A DNA stretch of 64,000 nt from Microvirga sp. (lineage in GTDB: Bacteria; Pseudomonadota; Alphaproteobacteria; Rhizobiales; Beijerinckiaceae): positions 18,980-82,979 of the forward strand of contig JAPSLB010000017.1 of the NCBI GenBank assembly GCA_031181145.1, given 5' to 3'. Each line of letters starts with the position of its first letter. Position 1 is the stretch's first letter. The position numbers and the translations under genes are program-made. The notes under the pieces were generated by a model, which saw only the letters and a program-made list of their open reading frames with translations, did not search any database and was not told the origin of the DNA. Positions 35,766-45,205 of the stretch are shown piece by piece.

Positions 35766-36913
35766 TGACGGACCCGATTGCCTTCATCGACCTCGCTGCC
35801 CAGCGCAAGCGCCTCGGCTCCGCCGTCGACGAAGCCGTTCTGCGCGTAATCAACCATGGTGGCTACATCATGGGACCAGAAGTGAAGACCCTCGAAGCGG
35901 ATCTTGCCGCCTTCACCGGTGCCAAGCATGTCGTCTCCTGCGCCAACGGCACCGATGCTCTCGGCTTCGTGTTGATGGCCAAGGGCGTGAAGCCGGGCGA
36001 TGCCGTGCTCTGCCCCACCTTCACATTCGCTGCAACTGCGGAAGTGGTTGCCTGGACAGGCGCGACGCCGATCTTCGTCGATGTCCGTGAAGACACATTC
36101 AACATGGACGTCGCCAGCCTTGAAGCAGGCATCAGCACGGCGAAGAGCCTCGGCCTGAATCCCGTCGGCGTGATCCCTGTCGATCTCTTCGGCCTCCCAG
36201 CCGACTACGATGCTATCGAAAGCGTCTGCCACCGCGAGGGTATGTGGGTCCTCTGCGATGCGGCTCAAAGCTTCGGCGCCACTTACAAGGGCCGCAAGGT
36301 CGGCTCGATTGGCCTCGCCACCTCCACCAGCTTCTTCCCCGCGAAACCTCTTGGCTGCTACGGCGATGGCGGAGCTGTGTTCACGAATGATGACGAATTG
36401 GCTGCCGTGATGCGCTCGATCCGTGTTCACGGCCAGGGTTCGGACAAGTACGACAACGTTCGCATTGGCATGAACGGCCGGCTGGATACGATGCAGGCCG
36501 CCATCCTCATCGAGAAGCTGAAGATCTTCCCGAGCGAAGTCGAAGCTCGTGATCGGATTGCAAAGCGCTACAATGACAGTCTGCGCAGCGTTGCGATCGT
36601 GCCGGATACTCCTGAAGGCTACACCTCGGTGTGGGCGCAATACACCCTGCGCCTGAAAGGCTTCAACCGGGAGAAGTTCCAGGCCGACCTGAAGGCCGTT
36701 GGCGTGCCCACGATGGTCTATTATCCGAAGCCGCTTCACCAGCAGACGGCCTACAAGAGCTACCCAGTAGCCGGAAATGGCCTGCCGGTGGCCGAGCGGC
36801 TTGCTTCGGAAGTGGTGAGCCTGCCCATGCACCCTTACCTCGACGAGGCCACTCAGGACCGGATCATTGAGGCAGTCTGCAGCGCTCTGGCGCAGAGGAC
36901 TGCTGCCGCGTGA
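35765..36913 (+). CDS. wbpE: UDP-2-acetamido-3-keto-glucuronate aminotransferase (WbpE/WlbC-like, DegT family)
   Basis: PLP-dependent sugar aminotransferase of 382 aa. The DegT/DnrJ/EryC1 pattern is clear: GPEVKTLEADLAAFTGAKHV near 35-55, the pocket CANGTDALGFVLMA, and the PLP lysine in FFPAKPLGCYGDGGAVFT. It would transfer an amino group to the 3-keto intermediate made by the fused upstream protein, whose acetyltransferase half then acts on the product. ATG 35765 overlaps the previous TGA by one base; a GTG just before it is a less likely start. The 3' end overlaps the next glycosyltransferase. Confidence 0.92.
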   Translation: MTDPIAFIDLAAQRKRLGSAVDEAVLRVINHGGYIMGPEVKTLEADLAAFTGAKHVVSCANGTDALGFVLMAKGVKPGDAVLCPTFTFAATAEVVAWTGATPIFVDVREDTFNMDVASLEAGISTAKSLGLNPVGVIPVDLFGLPADYDAIESVCHREGMWVLCDAAQSFGATYKGRKVGSIGLATSTSFFPAKPLGCYGDGGAVFTNDDELAAVMRSIRVHGQGSDKYDNVRIGMNGRLDTMQAAILIEKLKIFPSEVEARDRIAKRYNDSLRSVAIVPDTPEGYTSVWAQYTLRLKGFNREKFQADLKAVGVPTMVYYPKPLHQQTAYKSYPVAGNGLPVAERLASEVVSLPMHPYLDEATQDRIIEAVCSALAQRTAAA

Positions 36914-38034
36914 AAGCCGGTCGTCACCTCCTTTACCTGGCGCTTGAGACTCCACGGCAGGGCGAGGCGGCGCACACGCATATCCACGAGATCGTCAAGG
37001 GGCTTCGGTCCCTTGGCTGGCAGGTGAGCCTGCTCGCTGCCGACCGCGGCGGCGCCAGTTCAGGAGCCGGCTATTTCAAGCGGCTCCTGGATTACATGCG
37101 TGTGCAGTGGAGTATGGTTCGCCGGCTTCGCAGCGCAGACGCAGTCTATATGCGGTCTCACTTCGCCGCTCTGCCGGCCTCGCTCATTGCATGGGCAGCC
37201 GGTGTTCCGGTTTTTCAGGAGATCAACGGTCGACCGGATGACATCTTTGTCACGTATCCGTGGCTCGGCCGGCTTGGAGCCCTGGTACACTGGGCTTATC
37301 GGATCCAAATGCAGCTGGCCTCCCATGTCTTCGTCGTTACCGAAGGCTTACGTCGTTGGGCGGCCAGCGAAACTGGTCACGACCGCATCAGCATCGTGAC
37401 CAATGCCGCCAATACCAATCTCTTCACTCCGGAAGGCCCCCGACCGTCGGTGCAGGATCCCTATGTCGTGTTCGTCGGCTCCCTGACAGGGTGGCATGGC
37501 ATCGGCACGATGATCCGCGCCACACGCCTGCCCACTTGGCCGAAGGGTGTGAAGCTGATCATCATCGGCGATGGAGTTGAGCGCGAGCAGCTGCAAAGCC
37601 TTCCCCCGTCTGAAACGATTTCCTGGCTGGGGCGCCTCCCACAGGTCGAGGCAGCAAGTTATGTCCGCGGCGCGATGGCGGCACTGAGCATCACGGAAGA
37701 TACGACAAACCATCTGACAACCGGGGTCGCCCCGCTGAAATTCTTCGAAGCGATGGCCAGCGGCGTACCCGTGATCGTGAGCGATATCCCCTTCCAGGCG
37801 GATTTGGTCCGCACTCACGATGTCGGGTGGGCGATTCCGATGGCCGATGCCGAGGCGCTGGCCAGAACCGTTGCGGAGATTGCCTCACAGCCTGATCTCG
37901 CCCGCGACCGGGGCCGGAACGGCGTGGCCTATATTCGCCAGCATGGGTCGTGGGCCAACCGCGCCGAGGCGATCAGTGCCATTATAGGACCCATTGTCGA
38001 TGGTTCGGCCGAGACGGCGGGACGTCATGCGTGA
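36910..38034 (+). CDS. Glycosyltransferase family 4
   Basis: GT-B glycosyltransferase of 374 aa, starting at a GTG that overlaps the wbpE stop. The N-terminal segment HLLYLALETPRQGEAAHTHI is followed by ADAVYMRSHFAALPASLIAW and VFQEINGRPDD. The C-terminal domain has VVFVGSLTGWHGIGTMIRAT and the GT4-type PLKFFEAMASGVPVIVSDIP, in which the second conserved acid (Glu in FFEAMA) contacts the donor ribose. It is co-operonic with the diacetamido-uronic acid genes, so it may transfer that sugar; this is inference. Its end overlaps the next gene by 8 nt. Confidence 0.86.
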   Translation: MKAGRHLLYLALETPRQGEAAHTHIHEIVKGLRSLGWQVSLLAADRGGASSGAGYFKRLLDYMRVQWSMVRRLRSADAVYMRSHFAALPASLIAWAAGVPVFQEINGRPDDIFVTYPWLGRLGALVHWAYRIQMQLASHVFVVTEGLRRWAASETGHDRISIVTNAANTNLFTPEGPRPSVQDPYVVFVGSLTGWHGIGTMIRATRLPTWPKGVKLIIIGDGVEREQLQSLPPSETISWLGRLPQVEAASYVRGAMAALSITEDTTNHLTTGVAPLKFFEAMASGVPVIVSDIPFQADLVRTHDVGWAIPMADAEALARTVAEIASQPDLARDRGRNGVAYIRQHGSWANRAEAISAIIGPIVDGSAETAGRHA

Positions 38035-39211
38035 GACCATCGCCATCCTGTCATTCTCGCGGATCGCGCGGGATCAGCGGGTGCTTCGCCAATGCGACCT
38101 GGCGGCGAGGATGGAGCTGCGTCCCAAGGTCATCGGTTATGCTGCACCTGGCGAGACCATCGGGCATGATTTCGCATCATGGCCCCTTCCCTCACCGACC
38201 CTCGGTCATCGCATCGGGACGCTGGTGCGTCAACTTCCTGCTCATCTTGGCAAGACGGCAGCCATGGCAGGCTTCTGGTCATCGCCACGATATCGCTGGG
38301 CTCTCAAGCAGCTGAGAGAAGTTCACCCCCGGTTGGTGATTGCGAATGATTGGCCTGCGCTCGTCGTCGCTGCCCGTTGGAAGGCGAAGTCCGGTGGCCT
38401 GATCCATTACGACTCGCATGAATTTGCAACTCTTGAATTCGATGAGCGGCCCTGGTGGCGCTTCGTCTACAAGCCCTTCGTGTCTCAGCTGGAGAAGGCG
38501 GTCATCGGCGCCGCGGACAGCATCAGCACGATCAGTACCGGGCTGGCGCAGGAACTGCAGCGTCAATACGGCCTCGATACGCAACCGGCTGTCGTCCGCA
38601 GCATCCCGAACAAGCACGCTCTGCCTCCCGTTTCGGAAACGCTATGGCCTCTACGTCTGCTCTTCCACGGACAGATCCTGCCGGGACGGGGTCTTGAAAG
38701 CCTGATCGACAGCATCCCCCTGTGGCATTCGGCCCATCGTCTTATAATCCGCGGAGACGGAAACCGGACCTATCTTGAAGAACTACGCCGTCGTGCCGCA
38801 AACGTGAGCACGAATGGCCAAGTGCAGTTCGAGCCCGCCGTTCCTCCTGAAGAGGTGATTCCGGCCGCGGCACGAAGCGCCGACGTCGGCGTATTCTTCA
38901 CGCCGCTTCAGACTGTACAGCACCAATTCACTTTGCCGAACAAGCTCTTCGAATATATCGGCGCGGGTCTTGCCGTCGCCGTATCCCCTGGTTTCGACCT
39001 CCGGCGCCTGGTCCTGGAGCACGGTATCGGAGTCGTCAGTGCAGATGCAGGATCTGAGGCGATTGCCGCCGCTATCAATGAGCTGACGCCTCAAGCTGTC
39101 GATGCCTTTCGTATGAAAGCTCGCGAAGCATCGCAGATCCTGTGCTGGGAGCAGGAGCGCAATCGCCTGCATTCGTGCATCGAGACGTTGCTGACCCGTT
39201 CGAGCGCATGA
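38027..39211 (+). CDS. Glycosyltransferase family 4-like protein
   Basis: Protein of 394 aa. The start MRETIAILSFSRIARDQRVL at 38027 overlaps the preceding gene by 8 nt and leaves a normal N-terminal GT-B strand; an upstream start adds 11 basic residues. RLVIANDWPALVVAARWKAK and GLIHYDSHEFATLEFDERPW form the acceptor domain. LLFHGQILPGRGLESLIDSI and LPNKLFEYIGAGLAVAVSPG form the donor domain, with the conserved Glu in LFEYIGAG. It is the last gene of the plus-strand operon and converges on asnB with 29 nt between stops. Confidence 0.85.
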   Translation: MRETIAILSFSRIARDQRVLRQCDLAARMELRPKVIGYAAPGETIGHDFASWPLPSPTLGHRIGTLVRQLPAHLGKTAAMAGFWSSPRYRWALKQLREVHPRLVIANDWPALVVAARWKAKSGGLIHYDSHEFATLEFDERPWWRFVYKPFVSQLEKAVIGAADSISTISTGLAQELQRQYGLDTQPAVVRSIPNKHALPPVSETLWPLRLLFHGQILPGRGLESLIDSIPLWHSAHRLIIRGDGNRTYLEELRRRAANVSTNGQVQFEPAVPPEEVIPAAARSADVGVFFTPLQTVQHQFTLPNKLFEYIGAGLAVAVSPGFDLRRLVLEHGIGVVSADAGSEAIAAAINELTPQAVDAFRMKAREASQILCWEQERNRLHSCIETLLTRSSA

Positions 39212-39240
39212 CGTCGTGGCAAGGCTTGATGCGCCGACGC

Positions 39241-41139
39241 TCAGGCAACCGTGATGCGAAAACGGTCGGCCCAGATGCCGAGGTTCACGATCCGCCAGAG
39301 TGCCGGCCCCAGGGCATCGCGCCCTTTGAGAAAGTCGTCAAGCATGCGACGTACCCCGGCGCCGTTGAGAAGGCTTGGGCAGGTCTCCAGCGTCTTCGCG
39401 ACACCGTCTTCGATAAGAGGCCGCAAGGGACCCTTGAGCCAATTGGCTTCCGGCGTTGCAAATCCGAGTTTGTCGCGCCTGTCGCGCACCGACGGCGGCA
39501 GCACATCCGACAAAGCCTGCCGCAAAACTTTCTTCGTTTCCGCACCGGCGAGCTTGTGCTCGGCCTCCAGTCCAAGAGCGAACTCGACAATCCGATGATC
39601 CAGAAAGGGGACACGCGCCTCGATGCTGTGGGCCATGCTGTTGCGATCCTCCCATTGCAGCAGCATAGGAAGATTGGAGGCATAGGTCATCACATCGCAG
39701 AGCGACGCGACATCCGTCGGCGAGGGCAGTCCAAGAGATTCGGCCGCAGTTCGCAGCGGTGACGGCTGGCGCCCTATCGCATTCATAATGTCCGTGTCGA
39801 GCCATCTGTGTTTCAGGCGACCGCTGTGAACCTTGAACACCACATCCGAGAGTGCCCGTGGCGCCAGTGCATAGGCGACCTGCGCGAGCTGCGATGCAAC
39901 GGCACGCCCTTGCTCCCGCCGGCGGGCCATGACCGTGGACAGGAATGCTCCCAATCGGATCTGACGCACGAAGTGCGCGAGGTGGTATGGATAGCAAAAG
40001 TGATACCCGGCCAAGATTTCATCCGAGCCCTGCCCATCCAGCATGACCTTGATTCCGGCGCGCTGCGCTTGCGCGAACACACACCATTGCGCAATGATCG
40101 ACGTTGAGGCGAAAGGCTCATCCTGGTGCCAGGTTATGAGGCTGACATGATCGACGACGTCTTCCGGTTTTGGAAAGACGAAGTGCGGAGTCGCACCGGT
40201 AGCGCGGACAACCGCATCCATGTACGGCTTCTCGTCCACGGACTTATCGTCGAAGCATGCGGAGACCGTATGCAATCCTTGGTGTTCTTCCGGCAAAAAG
40301 CGGGACATCAGTCCAACGATCGCGGACGAGTCCAGGCCTCCCGAGAGGCACGCCCCGACTGGAACGTCTGCTCGCAGATGCAAACGGATGGACTGCTCCA
40401 TCAACTCGCGGAACGTCTCGGCAGCCTCTTTGCTGCTCATCGAGGACGCCGATGCTCTGCCAATATCATGCCAACGATGCACATTGACACGAACGCGACC
40501 GCTGTCTTGCGCGTCCACCACAGCCCATTCGCCACCTCGCAGCTGACGGATGCCGGCATACATAGTTTCGGCCGTGTGATTGCTGATCCCGCCGACAAGG
40601 AAGTCGTGCACACGAGGCAGGTTCATCCGGCGCTCGCCGCCCGGTAAATCGAGAAGCTGCTTGATTTCGGATGCGAAGGCGACACCGCCGTCCCCTTCTA
40701 CCCAGTACAGAGGTTTGATACCGAACCTGTCTCGCACAGCGAAGAGACGCTTTTCCTGGTCATCCCAAATGACGAAGGCAAACATCCCCACAAAGCGCTG
40801 AAGCGCGTGTTCCCCCCAACGTCGCCATGCAGCGAGCAGCACTTCGGTATCGGTATGGGTATGGAATGAATCGCCGAGAGCGATCAGTTCCTCGCGGAGC
40901 TCGCGATAATTATAGATCTCTCCGTTATAGCTCAGCATGAACCGTCCGCTTGGATCGGAGAAGGGTTGCCGTCCAGCCTCGCTCGTATCGATGATCGCAA
41001 GCCGCCGATGACCAAGAGCAACGGGCCCCGCAGGCGAGGACCGCGTCTCCCAGCCTTCCCCGTCCGGACCGCGATGGGCTACGATCGAGATCCGCTCGCG
41101 CTCAGGTACGAAGCCTATGGAGGCGAAAATTCCGCACAT
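39241..41139 (-). CDS. asnB: Asparagine synthase (glutamine-hydrolysing), AsnB type
   Basis: Cytoplasmic amidotransferase of 632 aa. The class-II glutaminase begins MCGIFASIGF with catalytic Cys2, then AHRGPDGEGW and SYNGEIYNYRELR. The synthase domain (about 215 onwards) has the PP-loop LSGGLDSSAIVGL, which activates aspartate or another carboxylate with ATP. Within polysaccharide clusters, such proteins (WbpS-like) often amidate uronic acid residues instead of making free asparagine. Given the mannuronic acid pathway next to it, amidation of a uronate is a reasonable alternative. Full length matches the 600-650 aa group. Confidence 0.88.
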   Translation of the reverse strand: MCGIFASIGFVPERERISIVAHRGPDGEGWETRSSPAGPVALGHRRLAIIDTSEAGRQPFSDPSGRFMLSYNGEIYNYRELREELIALGDSFHTHTDTEVLLAAWRRWGEHALQRFVGMFAFVIWDDQEKRLFAVRDRFGIKPLYWVEGDGGVAFASEIKQLLDLPGGERRMNLPRVHDFLVGGISNHTAETMYAGIRQLRGGEWAVVDAQDSGRVRVNVHRWHDIGRASASSMSSKEAAETFRELMEQSIRLHLRADVPVGACLSGGLDSSAIVGLMSRFLPEEHQGLHTVSACFDDKSVDEKPYMDAVVRATGATPHFVFPKPEDVVDHVSLITWHQDEPFASTSIIAQWCVFAQAQRAGIKVMLDGQGSDEILAGYHFCYPYHLAHFVRQIRLGAFLSTVMARRREQGRAVASQLAQVAYALAPRALSDVVFKVHSGRLKHRWLDTDIMNAIGRQPSPLRTAAESLGLPSPTDVASLCDVMTYASNLPMLLQWEDRNSMAHSIEARVPFLDHRIVEFALGLEAEHKLAGAETKKVLRQALSDVLPPSVRDRRDKLGFATPEANWLKGPLRPLIEDGVAKTLETCPSLLNGAGVRRMLDDFLKGRDALGPALWRIVNLGIWADRFRITVA

Positions 41140-41218
41140 TCGAAACCTTCAGTTCTCTATTCTGTATGCATGAGCTGAAATCTAAGCGTCAGCAACCCAG
41201 CAATCCGCGGTGCACGCC

Positions 41219-42676
41219 CTAGCCGCGCCTCATGACTTTCAACAATCGCAATCCAACGAAGCGGGCCGTCCGCAGAATGCCCTCCTCGGAGGCTTTTTCA
41301 CGCAGGAAGCGAACCCTTTCGGCAAAGACCGGACCGACGAGAGAGTTCAGCCGGATCCCCGTCTTGAAATTGATCTGTGCCAAGTGGCGCCCATATCGCG
41401 CTTCAAATTCAATCTCATCGAGCCGTTGGGCCATGGCCGCACTGTCCCTTGCGGCAGGTATCACCGGCCTCACCTCGGCCAGGAGATCCCGATAAACACT
41501 CTGGATTTTTCTTTCCTGCGCTTCCCATGAATACTCTTCAATCAATTCATCCGTGATGTTTGAACGGAGGCGCTCAAGGCTACCCAGAGCCTGTTTGATG
41601 GCGGCCGTGCAGGAACCAACATCCTGTGCGACAAACGTTGTGCCGATGTTGTTGCTCTCGACGAATTGCTTCATCGCGGCCACGTCGCTTACGACAATCG
41701 GCAGTCTCGCATGAAGATACTCGAACATCTTGTTCGGCATCGCCACTTCCCCGTTGGGATAGTGAACCAGACCATGAATTCCGATATCCGCGGTGCGGAT
41801 GAACGTCGTGACCTGATGGCTCGGTACATATGGAAGGAGATGGACCCGATGACCAAATCCGGCCTTCGAGGCCCTCGCTTTGAGTCCTTCGACATATGAT
41901 CCCTGGCTGACAAAGCAGAGATGCACCCCATCCAATTTCGTGACAGCGTCGAGGATGGTTTCGCAGCCCCGCAGCCGCGTGGCGCGACCGACGTAAACAA
42001 CAAGGGAATCGGTTGGCCCAAGCCCTAACGTTGACCGGATTTCCGGACCGGTCCCGTCAAACGGACCCTTGTTGGGGGCATTATAGGTCACGGTCGGACG
42101 CGACGACAAGGAATAGCGCCTCTCGAGCTCGTCGGCCAAGGGTTCGCTTACTGTAAAGAGATAATCAGCCGCATTGAGGTATTCACGCTCGTACCCAAGG
42201 CATGTTGGCATGTAGTTCGCGGCTTCGCCAGTAAGTCCGGCCACGAACTCGTGCACGTCATGGACCCAGGGTACCGCGCGGCCACTCATCGTCATGGCTT
42301 GGGCCGCTGCCGCTCCGAGCTTAAGGCCGATCATGTCATGAGAATGCAATAGGTCCGGACCGAGGCTCACGATCTCCGGGATCAGTGCCTGCAAATGACC
42401 GCCTACCAGCAGACGGAGATCTCGTGCTGAAGCGCCCCCCCACAGGCCGTACCTCATCAATTCGGTCGCGAAGTGGGGAAGAAGAACAACCGGAACTCCT
42501 TCGATTTCTCGTCTCACCACGTCAGGTGCAAAGGCGACCCCAACGATGGTTGCCCTATAACCAGCATTCATGGCCGCCTGAGCCGTCTTGATGACCCGAC
42601 TGTCTCCCTCGATCGCATTCATTACGATCGATACGACATGAGGTTGGCGCGACACGGCAATTCTCCGGATGTTCAT
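41219..42676 (-). CDS. Glycosyltransferase family 4-like protein (paralog of 43331-45205)
   Basis: Protein of 485 aa. HVVSIVMNAIEGDSRVIKTA, LLHSHDMIGLKLGAAAAQAM and VPWVHDVHEFVAGLTGEA outline the N-terminal domain. The donor domain has LVVYVGRATRLRGCETILDA and VHYPNGEVAMPNKMFEYLHA. Nearly the same phrases occur in the neighbouring gene at 43331-45205, so the two are paralogs. After the core (about residue 390) come about 95 residues with a basic, helical tail, perhaps for membrane contact. Gene order is broken here: this gene reads leftwards and its paralog rightwards across an IS remnant. Confidence 0.84.
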   Translation of the reverse strand: MNIRRIAVSRQPHVVSIVMNAIEGDSRVIKTAQAAMNAGYRATIVGVAFAPDVVRREIEGVPVVLLPHFATELMRYGLWGGASARDLRLLVGGHLQALIPEIVSLGPDLLHSHDMIGLKLGAAAAQAMTMSGRAVPWVHDVHEFVAGLTGEAANYMPTCLGYEREYLNAADYLFTVSEPLADELERRYSLSSRPTVTYNAPNKGPFDGTGPEIRSTLGLGPTDSLVVYVGRATRLRGCETILDAVTKLDGVHLCFVSQGSYVEGLKARASKAGFGHRVHLLPYVPSHQVTTFIRTADIGIHGLVHYPNGEVAMPNKMFEYLHARLPIVVSDVAAMKQFVESNNIGTTFVAQDVGSCTAAIKQALGSLERLRSNITDELIEEYSWEAQERKIQSVYRDLLAEVRPVIPAARDSAAMAQRLDEIEFEARYGRHLAQINFKTGIRLNSLVGPVFAERVRFLREKASEEGILRTARFVGLRLLKVMRRG

Positions 42677-42950
42677 TGCGGCCTGATAGCGAGGATTGCC
42701 TTGAAATGAAATGAAAATTTCGCCGCTTGAGGCAGCCTAAGCTGCGCCAGCCCGCCCATTTCGCCGGATTATATCAATACATAGGCAAGTCGCCAAATCC
42801 CGATCCTTGCTTAGAGTCTGCCCGAGAACGACTGAGTGGTCGCCGACGACGTGCTTCCAAGAGGGTGCTGAAGTCTGACCCAGGGCCACGACGTGGACTC
42901 CGACTACTCGGCGGCAGTATAGCCACTGACAGGCTGGGTTGTGAGCCCGC

Positions 42951-43260
42951 CTTGATCGACGCCGAATGGGCGCCCAATCGAGCCGCTCCGGCTCGAGTCC
43001 CACGCCTGAGGACCGGCATGGCCCCGCCCGCTTGCGTGATCCTGAACGGGATCTTCTACATGGTAAGCCGTGGGACCGCGTGGCGGCTCTTGCCCTTTGA
43101 TCCCTGCCCAAGAGCGCCGTTTTCTGGTGGTTCAGCTTATGGTGTGAAATCGGCCTGATCGAGACGATCAACCACCTGCTTGCCATGGCCATTGCGAGCA
43201 GGTCGGACGGGAGGCGCCCTTCCACCTCGGTCGTGATCGACAGCCAGGTGGCGGCGATCG
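42951..43260 (+). pseudogene. IS5-family transposase remnant
   Basis: A plus-strand stretch reads LIDAEWAPN, then ILNGIFYMVSRGTAWRLLPF in one frame, and after a frameshift KSAVFWWFSLWCEIGLIETI, later STSVVIDSQ in another. This order (N-A-I-F-Y, T-x-W-R-x-L-P, V-I-D-S-Q with the first catalytic Asp) is that of IS5-group transposases. Frameshifts, a truncated start and loss of everything after the D-S-Q motif make it non-functional. The surrounding 42677-43330 gap holds no other gene; terminal inverted repeats were not found. Confidence 0.72.
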
Positions 43261-43330
43261 CACGCCGAGATTCCTTGAATCATCATGACCGAGTGATTAC
43301 AGACATAATGTTCGCACAGGGTATAGAGAT

Positions 43331-45205
43331 ATGATTCCTAGCGCCAGTTTGGGTGGCTCCGAGAACCACGAGCCCGCCCACATCGTCTCCTTGGTCATGA
43401 ATGGCGTTATCGGCGATAGCCGGCTGATCAAAACGGCCAAAGCGGCCGAGTCCGCCGGATATAGGGCGACAATCGTTGGCATAGGAAGCGACACCAAACC
43501 CACGCGGATTGAAGTGGAAGGGGTCCAAGTCATCCTCGTTCCCAGCGGGGTCTTGGACCTGAAGAAGGAAAAACTCTGGCCCGCGGACAAGGAGAAGCGT
43601 CAGTTATGGCTTCTCGTAGAGAGCACCCTCAAGGCAATGGCTCCAGTCGTGGAGGAGTTGAATCCTTCCCTCATTCATTCTCACGACATGCTAGGTCTGC
43701 GGCTAGGCGCCGCGATCGCCCGAAAGTTGGCAGCTAAGGGCAAGTTTGTCCCCTGGATTCATGATTTGCATGAATTCGTCGTTGGACTAACCACTGTTCC
43801 CGAGACCTACCGCCTCTCAAGCATCGAATATGAAAGACGATATCTCCGGCAAGCCGACCACCTTGTCACCGTGAGCGGGCGGTTGGCTCAAGAGGTCCAA
43901 GCAATCTACCGTCTACGGAAGCCTCCCACCGTTGTCTACAATACGCCCGAGGCTCGGGATGAGGACGATGCGACGAAGCCTGATGTGAGATCCTCGCTTG
44001 GGCTTTCTCCCGACATCCCGCTGGTGGTCTACATCGGGGTGGCCAAGAAAGAGAGGGGATGCGAAACGATCGTCTCGGCTGTATCGAGCCTACCGGGCGT
44101 TCATCTCTGCTTCGTCAGCGACAGCAAATACGTCTCGTCTCTGCGGAATATGGCGGACACACTGGGCATGGGTGACCGTTTCCATTCGCTCCCCTACGTT
44201 CCTGGTGCGGAGGTGACATCCTTTATCCGTACGGCAGACATCGGCACTCACGGTCTTATTCATTACCCGAATGGTGAAGTGGCGATGCCGAATAAAATGT
44301 TCGAGTACCTCCATGCTGGCCTGCCTGTCGTGGTCAGCGATGTCGCCGAGATGAAACGCTTCGTCGACACCTACGGGATCGGAGCCGTCTTCGAGGCCGA
44401 AAACAGCATCTCTTGCGCAAACGCGATAAGCTCGGTTCTGCGGGAAAAGGCAAAGTACACAGCCAACATCACGCCATCTCTCAAGAGTGAATATTCATGG
44501 CAGAGACAGGCCGAAAAGCTCAAGGCAATTTACGATGAGCTTCTCGGCCTTACATCGAAGTCCCGGGTTCTCCTGATCTCGAGAACGCCGGCGAATCTGT
44601 CAGAGCTTAGAAGCGCTCTGTCGGAACGGGGGCTCATGGCTGATGTTGCAGTTATCAATGCCGAGGCCCCTGAAGACGAATGCGATTTCTATTGTGATCC
44701 TACAGCATCGGGTGATCGAGCTGGACTTCTCTCCCGGCTCGCCGCGAAATATGACTCATTCGTGATCCATGGGGATGTCAGCTGGCCGAGCGCTCTTGAT
44801 CGAATTGCTTTGCTAGCGGCCGGCAAGGCAGTTATCGGGCTCGGAACTATGGAAGAGTTTCCCGCGGGAACTGCAGGCATTTCGCTTTCAAACGCGGCAT
44901 CAATCGATGAATTAGTCAGACATTGCCGGACGCCCGTCACAGGATCGAGCGCCCTTCTGTTGCAGCAGATCGAGCGACGTCAGCTGGAGCATGACGAAAC
45001 AATAACAGATATGATCGTCAGCCGTGGACGACTTGAAGCGCAGCTTTCGATGAAGCAGAGCAAACCTGCTGTCCCGGCACAGATCCAGCCCAAGATGCAC
45101 AAGAAGCTATTTTCGATGGTGAGATCTCGTGCTCGGCGCTATCCGCCTTTGGTCAGCTTCGTTGCCGCCATGCGCAGGAAGTTGCCCGGTCCCTTCTCCC
45201 GATAG
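43331..45205 (+). CDS. Glycosyltransferase family 4-like protein with C-terminal extension
   Basis: Protein of 624 aa. The first about 400 residues repeat the pattern of the 41219-42676 protein (HIVSLVMNGVIGDSRLIKTA, LIHSHDMLGLRLGAAIARKL, VPWIHDLHEFVVGLTTV, HYPNGEVAMPNKMFEYLHAG). A further about 220 residues follow: a second Rossmann-like segment (SRVLLISRTPANLSELRSAL; IHGDVSWPSALDRIALLAAG) resembling a degenerate glycosyltransferase domain, then a helical basic tail. Its last 67 nt overlap the 3' end of the convergent gene at 45139-46398. Substrates are unknown. Confidence 0.82.
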   Translation: MIPSASLGGSENHEPAHIVSLVMNGVIGDSRLIKTAKAAESAGYRATIVGIGSDTKPTRIEVEGVQVILVPSGVLDLKKEKLWPADKEKRQLWLLVESTLKAMAPVVEELNPSLIHSHDMLGLRLGAAIARKLAAKGKFVPWIHDLHEFVVGLTTVPETYRLSSIEYERRYLRQADHLVTVSGRLAQEVQAIYRLRKPPTVVYNTPEARDEDDATKPDVRSSLGLSPDIPLVVYIGVAKKERGCETIVSAVSSLPGVHLCFVSDSKYVSSLRNMADTLGMGDRFHSLPYVPGAEVTSFIRTADIGTHGLIHYPNGEVAMPNKMFEYLHAGLPVVVSDVAEMKRFVDTYGIGAVFEAENSISCANAISSVLREKAKYTANITPSLKSEYSWQRQAEKLKAIYDELLGLTSKSRVLLISRTPANLSELRSALSERGLMADVAVINAEAPEDECDFYCDPTASGDRAGLLSRLAAKYDSFVIHGDVSWPSALDRIALLAAGKAVIGLGTMEEFPAGTAGISLSNAASIDELVRHCRTPVTGSSALLLQQIERRQLEHDETITDMIVSRGRLEAQLSMKQSKPAVPAQIQPKMHKKLFSMVRSRARRYPPLVSFVAAMRRKLPGPFSR

